The translations under genes and the position numbers were made by a program. Shown here piece after piece: positions 49,141 through 59,255 of a stretch of DNA of 64,000 bases. Within the stretch, counting starts at the first letter, position 1. Every line of letters begins with the position of its first letter. Source of the stretch: Pseudomonadota bacterium (GTDB lineage Bacteria > Pseudomonadota > Alphaproteobacteria > Rhodobacterales > Rhodobacteraceae); contig JAIUPD010000004.1 in the NCBI GenBank assembly GCA_020161615.1, positions 332,193 through 396,192 on the forward strand, read 5' to 3'. The notes under the pieces were generated by a model. That model made no database searches and was not told where the DNA came from. It worked only from the letters and a program-made list of their open reading frames with translations.

Positions 49141-50070
49141 ATGATCGCCGTGATCGTCACCACCCTGCCTATCTATCTGACGATCGTGGCGGGCTATGTC
49201 GCCTTTCGTTTCGGCTATCTGCAGCCGGTGCATGTTCCGGCGCTGAGCCAGTTCACGCTGAAGGTCTGCCTGCCCGCGCTGATCCTCTTCGCCATCGCCC
49301 TGCCGCATGGCGAGGTCGGGCTGAACCTGCCGTTCCTGATGGCCTATGCCGGGGGCTCGCTGCTGACACTGGTGGGCGGCTATGCGCTGCTCAGGATGAA
49401 GCTGGGGCTGGAGCGGCAGCAAAGCTGGGTGCTGGCGCTGGGCATGGCCACCTCCAACTCGGGCTTCTTGGGTTTTCCCATCGCCAGCCTGGTGTTCGGC
49501 GAACAGGGCGCCGTGGTCTTTGCCATGACCATGGTGGTGGAGAATGTGCTGATCATCCCGCTGGCCACGATCCTCGCCCTGCTGGCGGGCGGGGCCGAGA
49601 AGGGGCTGGGTGCGCTGGTCAGGGGCACGATGAAGCCGATGCTGAAGAACCCGCTGCTGATTGCCGTGGTGGTGGCGCTGGCGGTGCGGTTCACCGGCTT
49701 GCCGCTGGGCCAGCCGGGCGAGCGGGCGATCTCGGCCCTGGCGATGGCGGCGGCGCCGGTGGCGCTGTTCGTGATCGGCGGCACGGTGGCGGGCATGTCG
49801 GTCAGCGGGCATTGGCCGCGGGCGATCTCGGTCGCGGGGGTGAAACTGCTGCTGCATCCGGCGCTCGTGGCGGCGGCGCTGCTGCTGATTCCGGGCGTGC
49901 CGGTCGCGCTGGTGCCGGTCGGCATCCTCTTTGCCGCGCTGCCGATGGTCACCATCTTCCCGATCCTTGCCGCGCCCTTCGCGCTGCGCGAAGTGGCCTC
50001 GACGGCCTTGATCGTGACCACGCTGGCCTCGGTCGTGACGGTGACTTTGGTGCTGGCCAATCTGACCTGA
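49141..50070 (+). CDS. AEC-family transporter
   Basis: 309 residues and about ten membrane segments. The family blocks are LKVCLPALILFAIA in the N-terminal half and LGMATSNSGFLGFPIASLVFG before the middle. AEC (auxin efflux carrier) proteins in bacteria move malonate, malate and related acids. A single gene, 93 bp from the divergent hydrolase. Confidence 0.88.
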   Translation: MIAVIVTTLPIYLTIVAGYVAFRFGYLQPVHVPALSQFTLKVCLPALILFAIALPHGEVGLNLPFLMAYAGGSLLTLVGGYALLRMKLGLERQQSWVLALGMATSNSGFLGFPIASLVFGEQGAVVFAMTMVVENVLIIPLATILALLAGGAEKGLGALVRGTMKPMLKNPLLIAVVVALAVRFTGLPLGQPGERAISALAMAAAPVALFVIGGTVAGMSVSGHWPRAISVAGVKLLLHPALVAAALLLIPGVPVALVPVGILFAALPMVTIFPILAAPFALREVASTALIVTTLASVVTVTLVLANLT

Positions 50071-50125
50071 TCTGTTGCGCGGCGCCTGGCCAACTGGCAA
50101 TGTGGGCGCTAACGGGGAGGATCGG

Positions 50126-51469
50126 ATGAGGCGCATCGCGGGGCGGTCGGTCGGTTTGCTGGGATTGCTGGCGGTGGGGGCGCTGGCGGCAGGCGCCAGC
50201 GATGCGCCGCCCGCGCTGCCCCGGGCGCTGAGCGATGCCGATTTCCGCCCGGTGCGGATCGAGGAGGCGCGGCTGGGGCAACTCCTCTTCTACGATCCGC
50301 TCCTGTCGGGCAACCGCGAGGTCGCCTGCGCCACCTGTCACCATCCGGCCCTCGGCACCTCGGACGGGCTGTCGCTGGGGCTGGGCGACGGCGGGCGGGG
50401 ACTGGGGCCGGAGCGGGTGGCCGATCCCGACAACCTGCCGGAAGAGCGCGTGCCGAGGAACGCGCAGGCTTTGTGGAACCTCGGGGCGCTGGAATACCAG
50501 TCGATGTTCCATGACGGGCGGGTCGAGGTCGATCAGAGCCGCCCCAACGGGATGCGCACGCCCTTGGATGAGGACATGCCGGCGGGCTTTGCCTCGATGC
50601 TGGCGGCGCAGACCATGTTCCCGGTGATCTCGCCCGACGAGATGGCCGGGCATTATCAGGAGAACGAGATTTCCACGGCGGTGCGGCTGGGCATGATCTC
50701 GGGCCCGGAGGGCGCCTGGGCGCGGCTGACGGCGCGGGTGGCGGCGGTGCCAGACTACGCGCGGCTCTTCGCCGAGGTCTATCCCGAGATTGCAGCGGGG
50801 CGGCCCATCGCCTTCACCGATGTCTCGAACGCGATTGCCGCCTTCATGGAATTCGAATTCCGCTCGGATACCGCGCCCTTCGATGCGGTGCTGCGCGGCG
50901 AGGCGACGATGGCGCCCGAGGCGGCGGAAGGGATGCGGCTGTTCTACGGCGAGGCCGGATGCGTGTCCTGCCATTCGGGGCCGTTCCTGACCGACCACGG
51001 GTTCCACGCCATGGGCGAGCCGCAATTCGGCCCCGGCAAGGGCGCACGGTTCGAAACGCATCACCGCGACGAGGGGCGGTTCCGGGTCACGGGGCAGGCG
51101 GGCGATTGGTACGCCTTCCGCACGCCCGCGCTGCGCAACGTGGCGCTGACCGCGCCCTATGGCCATAGCGGGGCGCATCGGACGCTGGCCGGGTTCCTGG
51201 CGCATCACACCGATGGCGGGGCGGTCGCGGTTTATGACCGGGCCGAGGCGGTGTTGCCTGCGCTGCAGGTCGAGGATTGGGCGGTGCTGGACGATCCGGC
51301 ACAGGTCTCGGCGATTGCCGAGGCGGCGGTGCGGGGCTTCCGGCCGGACGCGGGCCAGATCGCGGCGCTGGTCGCGTTCCTGGAAACGCTGACCGATCCC
51401 GTGGCGGTGTCGGGGCGGCTGGGGGTGCCGGCGAGCGTGCCCTCGGGCCTGATCGTGCCCAATCCCTAG
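50126..51469 (+). CDS. Di-haem cytochrome c peroxidase/MauG-family protein
   Basis: 447 residues with an N-terminal signal peptide (MRRIAGRSVGLLGLLAVGAL, cleavage near AGAS) and two c-type haem sites, CATCHH near residue 70 and CVSCHS near residue 282. Layout and RTPALRNVALTAPYGHSG fit bacterial peroxidases that reduce hydrogen peroxide in the periplasm with cytochrome electrons. MauG-type enzymes that modify proteins share this fold. ATG 50126 follows GGGGAGGATCGG. Confidence 0.9.
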   Translation: MRRIAGRSVGLLGLLAVGALAAGASDAPPALPRALSDADFRPVRIEEARLGQLLFYDPLLSGNREVACATCHHPALGTSDGLSLGLGDGGRGLGPERVADPDNLPEERVPRNAQALWNLGALEYQSMFHDGRVEVDQSRPNGMRTPLDEDMPAGFASMLAAQTMFPVISPDEMAGHYQENEISTAVRLGMISGPEGAWARLTARVAAVPDYARLFAEVYPEIAAGRPIAFTDVSNAIAAFMEFEFRSDTAPFDAVLRGEATMAPEAAEGMRLFYGEAGCVSCHSGPFLTDHGFHAMGEPQFGPGKGARFETHHRDEGRFRVTGQAGDWYAFRTPALRNVALTAPYGHSGAHRTLAGFLAHHTDGGAVAVYDRAEAVLPALQVEDWAVLDDPAQVSAIAEAAVRGFRPDAGQIAALVAFLETLTDPVAVSGRLGVPASVPSGLIVPNP

Positions 51470-51528
51470 CCGGGCAGGGCGCCTGCGCCGTCGCTGCGCT
51501 CGGCGGCACCCGCCCGCCCGGCCACGCC

Positions 51529-52998
51529 TCAGCGTGTGACCGTCAGGACCCGGTCCACGCCGGTTTCGGTCTCGGTCCTGGTGCCATCGGGCCAGTCGAC
51601 GCGGACCCGGGCCGCGCCGGCCTCGCCCAGACCGAAATGCAGCGGCACCGACTGCCCGCCCGCATGGCCACCGCCCACCGTCACCTGCTGCGACTGGCTG
51701 CCCTGATCGGTCGTCACGGTAATCCGGGCGCCGATGGCGCGGCTGTTGCCACCCGGCTGGCGCAGGTCCACGGCCAGCCAATGACCGGTGTCGGGCGTGA
51801 TATTGCGGTAGAGTTCCATCGGCGCGCGACGATTGATCACCACCAGATCGAGCCGCCCGTCGCCGTCGAGATCGGCCAGCGCCGCGCCGCGCGAGCGTTC
51901 GCGCGTGGCGATCCCGGCCTCGGTCGCCACCTGGTGGAAGCTGCCGTCCTGCGCCTGCATCAGCAGGTCGTTGGGGTCGTGGATGGCGTTGGTCGGCATC
52001 TGGTCGACATTGCCCTTGGCGATGAAGAGATCGGGCAGGCCGTCATTGTCCACATCGCCGAATTGCGCGTGCCAGCCCGTCGAGGGGCGGCCGTCGCTGC
52101 CATCATGCGGCAAGGTTGCATAAGTGCCCATCGCATAGGGCGCGGCGGCGTAGGTCCCATCGGATTGTGCGATTTGTAGCAGCTGGTCGCCCATGGAGGT
52201 CAGCATCACCTCGTCCCGCCCGTCGCCGGTCAGGTCGCGCGAGGCAATCCCCATGCCCCAGAGCGAAACCTGTTGCCAGCCGTCCTCGGGCGTCAGGAAG
52301 CGATGCGCGCCGATGTCCCACATCTGCTCGTAGCCACCCCGGACATAATAATGCCGGTCGTTCGAGATGCGCAGCGTCGGCCGGTCGCGGGCGTCCCGGG
52401 CGGCGAGCATGGAGAGGGCACAGAAGCCGGGTTCCAGCGCCTCGACCTGCCAGCCGGTCGGCGCGGGGGTCATCAAGCTGTTCGAATCGCAGGCCTGGAA
52501 GGGGCCATCGGGGTTCGACCGGTCGACGTAATGGCCGATGGCCAGCGTCGGGCGCTCACCTTCCCACCAGGCGGTGAAGGCGGTGGTCCAGCGGTCTTCC
52601 TGCGGCAGGCCCCAGGCCTCGGTCACGTCCTCGAAGGCGCAATTGGCCCGGCCCCGCAGGATCACATCCGGCCCGGCGCGCAGGATGAAAAGGTCGAGCA
52701 TCCGGTCGCCGTCCATGTCCAGCGGATAGGCCCCGGTCGCGCCGGTAATTGCGGGGAAAGTGATAGCCGCGAAGCGCATCCCGCCCCCGTTCCCCAGCAG
52801 CAACATCGGATTTTCACCCCCCGCCGCCAGGATCTCGGGCCGCGCGTCGCCATTGCAATCGAAGACCGCCACCCCGCCGCCCACGAAATGCTCCCAGCCG
52901 CCGCCATAGACATGCACCGGGATCGTGCCCGACAGATCCTCGAACAGCGGGCTCGCCGCGGCAGGCTGGGCCAGAAGCAGGGGCAGCAGCCAGCGCAT
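51529..52998 (-). CDS. Secreted FG-GAP/VCBS repeat protein (CRTAC1 type)
   Basis: 489 residues with a short signal peptide (MRWLLPLLLAQPAAA). It has several calcium-binding-type FG-GAP/VCBS repeats forming a propeller (VFDCNGDARPEILAAGG, PLDMDGDRMLDLFIL, RDLTGDGRDEVMLTS, GDVDNDGLPDLFIAKGNVD, ADLDGDGRLDLVVINR) and a C-terminal ASPIC/UnbV-like domain (DWPDGTRTETETG). ATG 52998 overlaps the stop of the ROK regulator, so the two are coupled. Its role in a xylose locus is unknown. Confidence 0.85.
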   Translation of the reverse strand: MRWLLPLLLAQPAAASPLFEDLSGTIPVHVYGGGWEHFVGGGVAVFDCNGDARPEILAAGGENPMLLLGNGGGMRFAAITFPAITGATGAYPLDMDGDRMLDLFILRAGPDVILRGRANCAFEDVTEAWGLPQEDRWTTAFTAWWEGERPTLAIGHYVDRSNPDGPFQACDSNSLMTPAPTGWQVEALEPGFCALSMLAARDARDRPTLRISNDRHYYVRGGYEQMWDIGAHRFLTPEDGWQQVSLWGMGIASRDLTGDGRDEVMLTSMGDQLLQIAQSDGTYAAAPYAMGTYATLPHDGSDGRPSTGWHAQFGDVDNDGLPDLFIAKGNVDQMPTNAIHDPNDLLMQAQDGSFHQVATEAGIATRERSRGAALADLDGDGRLDLVVINRRAPMELYRNITPDTGHWLAVDLRQPGGNSRAIGARITVTTDQGSQSQQVTVGGGHAGGQSVPLHFGLGEAGAARVRVDWPDGTRTETETGVDRVLTVTR

Positions 52999-54278
52999 CA
53001 CGCGGCCCCCTGTCCCAGGGCGGTGTCGGTGACATAGCCCAGCGCCAGCGCCGCCGCCCCCCGCGCCCAGACCATATCGCCCCAATTATGCGTCTCGACC
53101 CGGCAGGGGCTGCGGCCGTGGTTGAGGGTCAGCTCCAGCGTCTCGGCCATGACCTCGTCGGCATAGAGGTAATCGTAGCGCATCCGCTCGCCCGAGAGGA
53201 TGATCAGTTCGGGGTCGAAAAGCTGGATCACGTTCGACAGGCCCACCGCCAGATAGCGCCCGGCGCGGCGGAAGATCGAGCGCGCGGCCATGTTGCCGGC
53301 CTTGGCCTCGGCGAAGAGCGTCTCCAGCATCGCCTGGGCCGAGGCCATCGCGCGCGGGTTCCGGCCGAGCGCCGTCGCCGCCTCGCGCGCCAGCGCGTAA
53401 TCGGCCAGATAGGCCTCCAGGCAGCCGCGCTGGCCGCAGCGGCAGAGTGCGCCGTCGAGATGCACCTTGGTGTGGCCCAGTTCCATGCCCATGCCGCGCG
53501 TGCCGCGATAGAGCCGGTTGCCGACCACCAGCCCCATGCCGACGCCGTGCTCGATGGTGACCACGGCGAAATCCGACATGGCACGCCCGGCGCCGAACCA
53601 GAGTTCGGCCAGCGTCAACATATTGGCGTCGTTGTCGATCAGCACCGGCAGCCCCAGCCGCCGGTTCAGTGCGGCACGGAGCGGCAGGTCCTTGCCGGCG
53701 ATGAGCGGCGACCAGGGGATTGTACCCTCGATCGGCTCGACCAGGCCTGAGATGCCGATACCGACGGCGGAAATGGCGCTGCGGGGCAGGCCCGCCTGTT
53801 CCAGCACGCGCTCGACCAGGGTGGCGGTTTCCTCGGCGATCTGGTCGAGGGATTTGCGCACGGCGGGGGTAGGCAGCATGGCTTCGGCCAGGATGGTGCC
53901 GGCGAAATCGGCCAGCACCGCGGTATGACGCTCGTCGGACAGCTTGATGCCGATGACGCGGTGCGATTCGGGCACCACGGTCAGCGCCACGGCAGGCCGC
54001 CCGCGTCCAGCATCGCGGCGGTCGCGGGGATTATCGTCGGTCTCGCGCAGGAAACCGCGCTCGATCAGGTCCGAGGTGAGCTGCGTGACCGAGCCCGCGC
54101 TGATGCCGAGCGCGCGCGAGACATCGGCCCGGGCTGCCGTCCCGGTGCCGCGCACATGCTCGAAAACCTTCTGGCGCAAGGGCTTGAGGTCCTGCGCCGG
54201 GCCCGGCAGCAGCGGGCCGCAGCCCAGGGGCAGGCTCGGGCTGGCGGCCAGCGCAGTTGCGTCCTCGGCGGGCATCAT
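52998..54278 (-). CDS. xylR: ROK-family repressor of the xylose operon (XylR type)
   Basis: About 426 residues. The N-terminal HTH (about 35-95, ADVSRALGISAGSVTQLTSD) precedes a sugar-kinase-like ROK domain with GIGISGLVEPIEG, DNDANMLTLAELWFG and the zinc-binding CRCGQRGCLEAYL. It is divergent from xylFHGBA. The start is uncertain: the ATGATG at 54278 is used, but ATG 54353 also stays in frame. Repression in the absence of xylose is the expected role, by family analogy. Confidence 0.85.
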   Translation of the reverse strand: MMPAEDATALAASPSLPLGCGPLLPGPAQDLKPLRQKVFEHVRGTGTAARADVSRALGISAGSVTQLTSDLIERGFLRETDDNPRDRRDAGRGRPAVALTVVPESHRVIGIKLSDERHTAVLADFAGTILAEAMLPTPAVRKSLDQIAEETATLVERVLEQAGLPRSAISAVGIGISGLVEPIEGTIPWSPLIAGKDLPLRAALNRRLGLPVLIDNDANMLTLAELWFGAGRAMSDFAVVTIEHGVGMGLVVGNRLYRGTRGMGMELGHTKVHLDGALCRCGQRGCLEAYLADYALAREAATALGRNPRAMASAQAMLETLFAEAKAGNMAARSIFRRAGRYLAVGLSNVIQLFDPELIILSGERMRYDYLYADEVMAETLELTLNHGRSPCRVETHNWGDMVWARGAAALALGYVTDTALGQGAA

Positions 54279-54408
54279 AACTTCACGGCTCAAAAAATAT
54301 TCCTTCGCTGCGTCGCGGCGATCCCGTGAAACGTTCCGAGTTCGCGCAAACATCTGCTCTCTGACCCTAGTGAAGCATGAAATTTCGATCAAAGCGAGAA
54401 TCTTTATT

Positions 54409-54436
54409 TTGACAGGTGAATAAAATCACCTATGCT
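54409..54436 (+). promoter_or_regulatory. xylFHGBA promoter with embedded inverted repeat
   Basis: TTGACA (54409-54414), 16-bp spacer, TATGCT (54431-54436). The inverted repeat AGGTGA-ATAAAA-TCACCT (54414-54431) fills the spacer exactly. It is the likely XylR operator, about 60-80 bp before the xylF ATG. Confidence 0.75.
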
Positions 54437-54496
54437 TCCGGCTGTCGGGATGGAGCCCGCAGCCCCGAGAGTCGGGGCACAATAGGGGAGGAATAC

Positions 54497-55519
54497 ATGC
54501 GCAAAGCATTGTTTGCCGCCGTCGTCGCGACGGCGGGACTTACCACATCGATGGCCGCCGCGCTGACCGTCGGCGTCAGCTGGTCGAACTTCCAGGAAGA
54601 GCGCTGGCGCACGGACGAGGCCGCCATCGTCGCCGCGCTGGAAGCCGCCGGCGCGACCTATGTTTCGGCCGATGCGCAATCGTCCTCGGCCAAGCAGCTG
54701 TCGGACATCGAGGCGCTGATCGCCCAGGGCGTCGACGCGCTGATCGTGCTGGCGCAGGACGCGCAGGCCATCGGCCCGGCGGTGCAGGCCGCCGCCGACG
54801 AAGGGATCCCGGTCGTGGCCTATGACCGCCTGATCGAGGACCCGCGCGCCTTCTACCTGACCTTCGACAACGTCGAGGTCGGCCGGATGCAGGCCCGCGC
54901 CGTGCTCGAAGCCGCGCCCGAGGGCCGCTATGTCATGATCAAGGGCTCGCCCACCGATCCGAACGCGGATTTCCTGCGCGGCGGACAGCAGGAAGTACTG
55001 CAGGCGGCGATTGACAGTGGCGCCATCACCATCGTCGGCGAGGCCTACACCGACGGCTGGCTGCCCGCCAACGCACAGCGCAACATGGAGCAGATCCTGA
55101 CCGCCACCGACAACGGTGTCGATGCGGTCGTGGCCTCGAACGACGGCACCGCCGGCGGTGTCGTCGCCGCGCTGACCGCGCAGGGCATGCAGGGCATCCC
55201 GGTGTCGGGCCAGGACGGCGACCATGCCGCGCTGAACCGCATCGCGCTGGGCACGCAGACCGTCTCGGTCTGGAAGGACGCCCGCGAACTGGGCCGCGCC
55301 GCGGCCGAGATCGCCGTCGCGCTGGCCGGTGGCACCGCCATGGCCGATGTCGAGGGTGCGCAGGAATGGACCTCGCCCGCGGGTACGGTCATGACCTCGA
55401 TGTTCCTGGCCCCGGTGCCGATCACCCGCGACAACCTGTCGGTGGTGGTCGATGCGGGCTGGATCACGCAAGAGGCGCTGTGCCAAGGCGTGACCAACGG
55501 TCCGGCCCCCTGCAACTGA
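54497..55519 (+). CDS. xylF: D-xylose ABC transporter substrate-binding protein
   Basis: 340 residues with a Sec signal (MRKALFAAVVATAGLTTSMA). It is a type I periplasmic sugar-binding protein: GVSWSNFQEERWRTDEAAI, VIVLAQDAQ-like LIVLAQDAQAIGPAV, VVAYDRLI and VSGQDGDHAALN are XylF family blocks. ATG 54497 follows GGGGAGGAATAC. First gene of the xylose operon. Confidence 0.94.
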   Translation: MRKALFAAVVATAGLTTSMAAALTVGVSWSNFQEERWRTDEAAIVAALEAAGATYVSADAQSSSAKQLSDIEALIAQGVDALIVLAQDAQAIGPAVQAAADEGIPVVAYDRLIEDPRAFYLTFDNVEVGRMQARAVLEAAPEGRYVMIKGSPTDPNADFLRGGQQEVLQAAIDSGAITIVGEAYTDGWLPANAQRNMEQILTATDNGVDAVVASNDGTAGGVVAALTAQGMQGIPVSGQDGDHAALNRIALGTQTVSVWKDARELGRAAAEIAVALAGGTAMADVEGAQEWTSPAGTVMTSMFLAPVPITRDNLSVVVDAGWITQEALCQGVTNGPAPCN

Positions 55520-55532
55520 CCCTGACCCGGAG

Positions 55533-55554
55533 CCCGGCGGCCTCCGCTGCCGGG
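55533..55554 (+). other. Intercistronic hairpin between xylF and xylH
   Basis: CCCGGC-N10-GCCGGG, 13 bp after the xylF stop, without a T run. A smaller GC-rich stem follows near 55563-55576. Such hairpins often stabilise the upstream message so the binding protein is made in excess over the membrane parts. Confidence 0.5.
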
Positions 55555-55618
55555 TTCCACAGCGCCCCCGGGCGCGCTTGATTTTCGCAACGCCCATCCC
55601 CCGCAACGAGAGTCCGCC

Positions 55619-57040
55619 ATGAGCGATATCGCGCGCCCCGCAGTCCAGCCCCGGCGCCGCTCGGTGATCGATTCGCTGGAAATCGACACGCGCCTGCTGG
55701 GCATGATTGCCGCCTTCGTGGTGATCTGCCTTGCCTTCAACGTGATGACCGAGGGCCGGTTTCTCAGTCCGCGCAACATCTTCAACCTGTCGATCCAGAC
55801 GGTCAGCGTGGCGATCATGGCGACCGGCATGGTCTTCGTCATCGTGACCCGGCACATCGACCTCTCGGTCGGCGCGTTGCTCGCCACCTGCTCGGCCTTC
55901 ATGGCGATGACGCAGAAGGTCTGGCTGCCGGATCTGGGCTTCGACCTGGGCTCGCCCCTGATCGCGCCGATTGCCATCCTGGTGGGGCTGGCGGTCGGCA
56001 CGCTGATCGGGGCGGTGCAGGGCTGGCTGGTGGGCTATCTGACGATCCCGGCCTTCATCGTCACGCTGGGGGGGCTGCTGATCTGGCGCAACGTCGCCTG
56101 GTATGTGACGGGCGGCCAGACCATCGGCCCGCTGGACGAGACGTTCCAGCTGTTCGGCGGCATCAACGGCACGCTGGGCGCGGCGATCAGCTGGGGGCTG
56201 GGCATCCTGGCCGCCGCCGCCGCGATCTGGGCGCTCTTTTCCAGCCGCCGGGCCAAGGTGGCGCATGAATTTCCGGTCAAGCCCCTTTGGGCCGAGGGCG
56301 TTCTGGCCGTGGTCTATGCCGCCTGCATCCTGGGCTTTGTGGCGATCGTCAACGCCTATGAAGTCCCCGCCGCGCGCCTGCGCCGGATGTTCGAGGCCCG
56401 GGGCGAGACCATGCCCGAGGGCTATACCGAGGGCTACGGCCTGCCGATCTCGGTCCTGCTGCTGATCCTGCTGGCCGTGGTCATGACGGTCATCGCCCGC
56501 AAGACCCGCCTTGGCCGCTATATCTTCGCCACCGGCGGCAACCCGGATTCGGCCGAGCTGAGCGGCATCAACACCCGCCTGCTGACCGTCAAGGTCTTCG
56601 CCATGATGGGCTTCCTCTGCGGGCTCTCGGCGGTGGTGGCCTCGGCGCGGCTGACCAACCACGCCAATGACATCGGCACGCTCGATGAGTTGCGGGTCAT
56701 CGCCGCGGCGGTGATCGGCGGCACGGCGCTGTCCGGTGGGATCGGCACGATCTTCGGCGCCATCCTGGGCGCGCTGATCATGCAATCCCTGCAATCGGGC
56801 ATGGCCATGGTCGGGGTCGACGCGCCCTTCCAGAACATCGTCGTGGGCCTGGTGCTGGTCGAGGCCGTGCTTCTGGACATCGCTTACCGCATGCCCGCCA
56901 TCCGGCCCAAGGTGGTGCTGGTTCACCTGATCCTGCTGCCGGTGCTGGTCTGGTTCTTTGCCGGCTGGACCTATGTTGCGGTGGCGGTCGTCATCTCGGC
57001 GGGGCTTGCGCTTCTGCTGCGTCGGAAAGGAATGCTCTGA
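55619..57040 (+). CDS. xylH: D-xylose ABC transporter permease
   Basis: 473 residues, about ten to twelve membrane segments, longer than E. coli XylH because of an extra hydrophilic section between about 205 and 275. Family blocks: [40 protein letters not shown] and [20 protein letters not shown]. The TGA stop shares its last base with the xylG ATG. Confidence 0.93.
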   Translation: MSDIARPAVQPRRRSVIDSLEIDTRLLGMIAAFVVICLAFNVMTEGRFLSPRNIFNLSIQTVSVAIMATGMVFVIVTRHIDLSVGALLATCSAFMAMTQKVWLPDLGFDLGSPLIAPIAILVGLAVGTLIGAVQGWLVGYLTIPAFIVTLGGLLIWRNVAWYVTGGQTIGPLDETFQLFGGINGTLGAAISWGLGILAAAAAIWALFSSRRAKVAHEFPVKPLWAEGVLAVVYAACILGFVAIVNAYEVPAARLRRMFEARGETMPEGYTEGYGLPISVLLLILLAVVMTVIARKTRLGRYIFATGGNPDSAELSGINTRLLTVKVFAMMGFLCGLSAVVASARLTNHANDIGTLDELRVIAAAVIGGTALSGGIGTIFGAILGALIMQSLQSGMAMVGVDAPFQNIVVGLVLVEAVLLDIAYRMPAIRPKVVLVHLILLPVLVWFFAGWTYVAVAVVISAGLALLLRRKGML

Positions 57041-57804
57041 TGGTTGACCGTAGCGGAACCCCGATGGTCGAACTGCGCGATATCTCCATCGCCTTTGGCG
57101 GCATCAAGGCGGTGGATCATGTCAGCGTCGATCTTTACCCGGGCGAGGTCGTGGGCCTGCTGGGGCATAACGGCGCCGGGAAATCGACGCTGATCAAATG
57201 CCTGTCCGGCGCCTATCGCAAGGATTCGGGCCAGATCCTGATCGACGGCCAGGAGGTCGAGATCAACAACCCCCGCGACGCCCGCGCCTATAATATCGAG
57301 ACGATCTACCAGACGCTGGCGCTGGCCGACAATCTCGACGCCGCCGCGAACCTGTTTCTGGGGCGCGAGATCGTCACCGGGCTGGGCTTCGTCGATGACG
57401 CACGGATGGAGGCCGAGACGCGCAAGATCATGGGCCGCCTCAACCCCAATTTCCGCAAGTTCAAGGCGCCGGTCTCGGCCCTGTCGGGCGGGCAGCGGCA
57501 ATCGGTGGCCATCGCGCGCGCGGTCTATTTCAACGCCCGCGTGCTGATCATGGATGAACCGACCGCCGCGCTGGGTCCGCAGGAAACGCAGATGGTCGCC
57601 GACCTGATCAAGGAGCTGAAGAAGCAGGGGCTGGGGATATTCCTGATCGACCATGACGTGCATGCGGTGAAGCGGCTCTGCGACCGGGCGGCGGTGATGA
57701 AGAACGGCGAGCTGGTGGGCGTGGTCAAGGTGGATGAGGTCACCGAGGACGACATCCTGGCGATGATCATCCTGGGCAAGAAGCCCGAGCATCTGGCGGC
57801 CTGA
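57040..57804 (+). CDS. xylG: D-xylose ABC transporter ATP-binding protein, single-domain
   Basis: 254 residues with one nucleotide-binding domain: Walker [10 protein letters not shown], signature [15 protein letters not shown], Walker [13 protein letters not shown] and switch His in FLIDHDVH. E. coli XylG has two such domains in about 510 residues, so this form would work as a homodimer. It is directly followed by xylB. Confidence 0.92.
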   Translation: MVDRSGTPMVELRDISIAFGGIKAVDHVSVDLYPGEVVGLLGHNGAGKSTLIKCLSGAYRKDSGQILIDGQEVEINNPRDARAYNIETIYQTLALADNLDAAANLFLGREIVTGLGFVDDARMEAETRKIMGRLNPNFRKFKAPVSALSGGQRQSVAIARAVYFNARVLIMDEPTAALGPQETQMVADLIKELKKQGLGIFLIDHDVHAVKRLCDRAAVMKNGELVGVVKVDEVTEDDILAMIILGKKPEHLAA

Positions 57805-57805
57805 G

Positions 57806-59239
57806 ATGTATATCGGACTGGATCTCGGCACCTCGTCGCTGAAGGCGATCCTGATTGATGACGCGCAGCAGGTGGTGGCCGAGCATACGGTGCCCCTGAC
57901 GGTCCAGCGCCCGCATGATGGCTGGTCCGAGCAGGATCCCGGCAGCTGGGTCTGGGCGGCCAAGGATGCGCTGATGGCAATCCGCGCCAGCCACGACTGC
58001 CGGACCCTGCGCGGGATCGGTCTTTCGGGGCATATGCATGGCGCGGTGTTGCTGGATGCGGAGGACAACGTGCTGCGGCCCTGCATGCTGTGGAACGACA
58101 CCCGCAGCCATGCCGAGGCGGCCGAGATGGATGCCGATCCCTGCTTTCGGGCCATCACCGGCAACATCGTCTTTCCGGGCTTCACCGCGCCCAAGGTGGA
58201 ATGGGTCCGTCGGCATGAGCCAGAGATTTTTGCCAAGACGGCGAAGATCCTGCTGCCCAAGGATTACCTGCGGCTGGCGCTGACCGGCAATTATGTCTCT
58301 GAAATGTCGGACGCCGCCGGTACTGCCTGGTTCGACACCGCCCGGCGCGACTGGTCGGATGAATTGCTGGCGCTTTGCGGCCTCACGCGCGACCACATGC
58401 CCCGGCTGGTCGAGGGCAGCGCCCCCTCGGGTGATCTGCGCGACAAGCTGGGCATCCAGCTGGACCTGCCTCCCCTGGTGGTGGCCGGGGGCGGGGGCGA
58501 CAACGCCGCCGCCGCCATTGGCGCGGGCGTGGTGCATGACGGCGCGGCCTTCCTCAGCCTCGGTACATCCGGCGTGCTCTTTGCCGCGAATGATGGCTAC
58601 CGGCCGGACCCCGCCACCGCCGTGCATACCTTCTGTCACGCGGTGCCGGGGACATGGCACCAGATGGGCGTGATCCTGGCCGCGACCGATGCGCTGAACT
58701 GGCTGAGCCGCCTGACCGGCCAGTCGGCGGCGCAGCTGACCCAGGGCCTTGGCCCCGTCAGCGCGCCCGGACGCACCCTGTTCCTGCCCTATCTGGGTGG
58801 TGAGCGGACGCCCCTGAACGATGCGCAGATCCGCGGCCAGTTCCTGCACCTCGACCACGCGACCGACGCGCAGGCGGCGGCGCGCGCGGTGATGGAGGGG
58901 GTGGCCTATGCCTTCGCCGATTGCCGCGATGCCCTGGCCGCGACGGGCACGACGATCAGCCGGGCGCTGGCCCTCGGCGGCGGCGCGCGCTCGGGCTATT
59001 GGCTGGATGTGCTGGCGTCGACCCTGGGCTTCCCGCTGGATGTGCCCGCACAGGGCGAATTCGGCGCGGCAATGGGCGCGGCGCGGCTGGGGATGATGGC
59101 GGCGACCGGCGCGGGCGCCGAGATCGCCACCCCCCCGCCGGTCGCGCGCAGCCATGACCCCGACCCAATTCTCGCCCCGGCCTTTGCCGAGGCCCACCAG
59201 CGTTACAAGGCGGCCTATGCCGCGATCCGGAATCTCTGA
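57806..59239 (+). CDS. xylB: Xylulokinase
   Basis: FGGY-family kinase of 477 residues that phosphorylates D-xylulose. N-terminal [17 protein letters not shown], the substrate motif [13 protein letters not shown] with a His-Gly pair typical of xylulokinases, and the ATP-site blocks [13 protein letters not shown] and [19 protein letters not shown] 57806 lies one base after the xylG stop. Confidence 0.95.
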   Translation: MYIGLDLGTSSLKAILIDDAQQVVAEHTVPLTVQRPHDGWSEQDPGSWVWAAKDALMAIRASHDCRTLRGIGLSGHMHGAVLLDAEDNVLRPCMLWNDTRSHAEAAEMDADPCFRAITGNIVFPGFTAPKVEWVRRHEPEIFAKTAKILLPKDYLRLALTGNYVSEMSDAAGTAWFDTARRDWSDELLALCGLTRDHMPRLVEGSAPSGDLRDKLGIQLDLPPLVVAGGGGDNAAAAIGAGVVHDGAAFLSLGTSGVLFAANDGYRPDPATAVHTFCHAVPGTWHQMGVILAATDALNWLSRLTGQSAAQLTQGLGPVSAPGRTLFLPYLGGERTPLNDAQIRGQFLHLDHATDAQAAARAVMEGVAYAFADCRDALAATGTTISRALALGGGARSGYWLDVLASTLGFPLDVPAQGEFGAAMGAARLGMMAATGAGAEIATPPPVARSHDPDPILAPAFAEAHQRYKAAYAAIRNL

Positions 59240-59255
59240 CGACAGGAGCCCCCTC

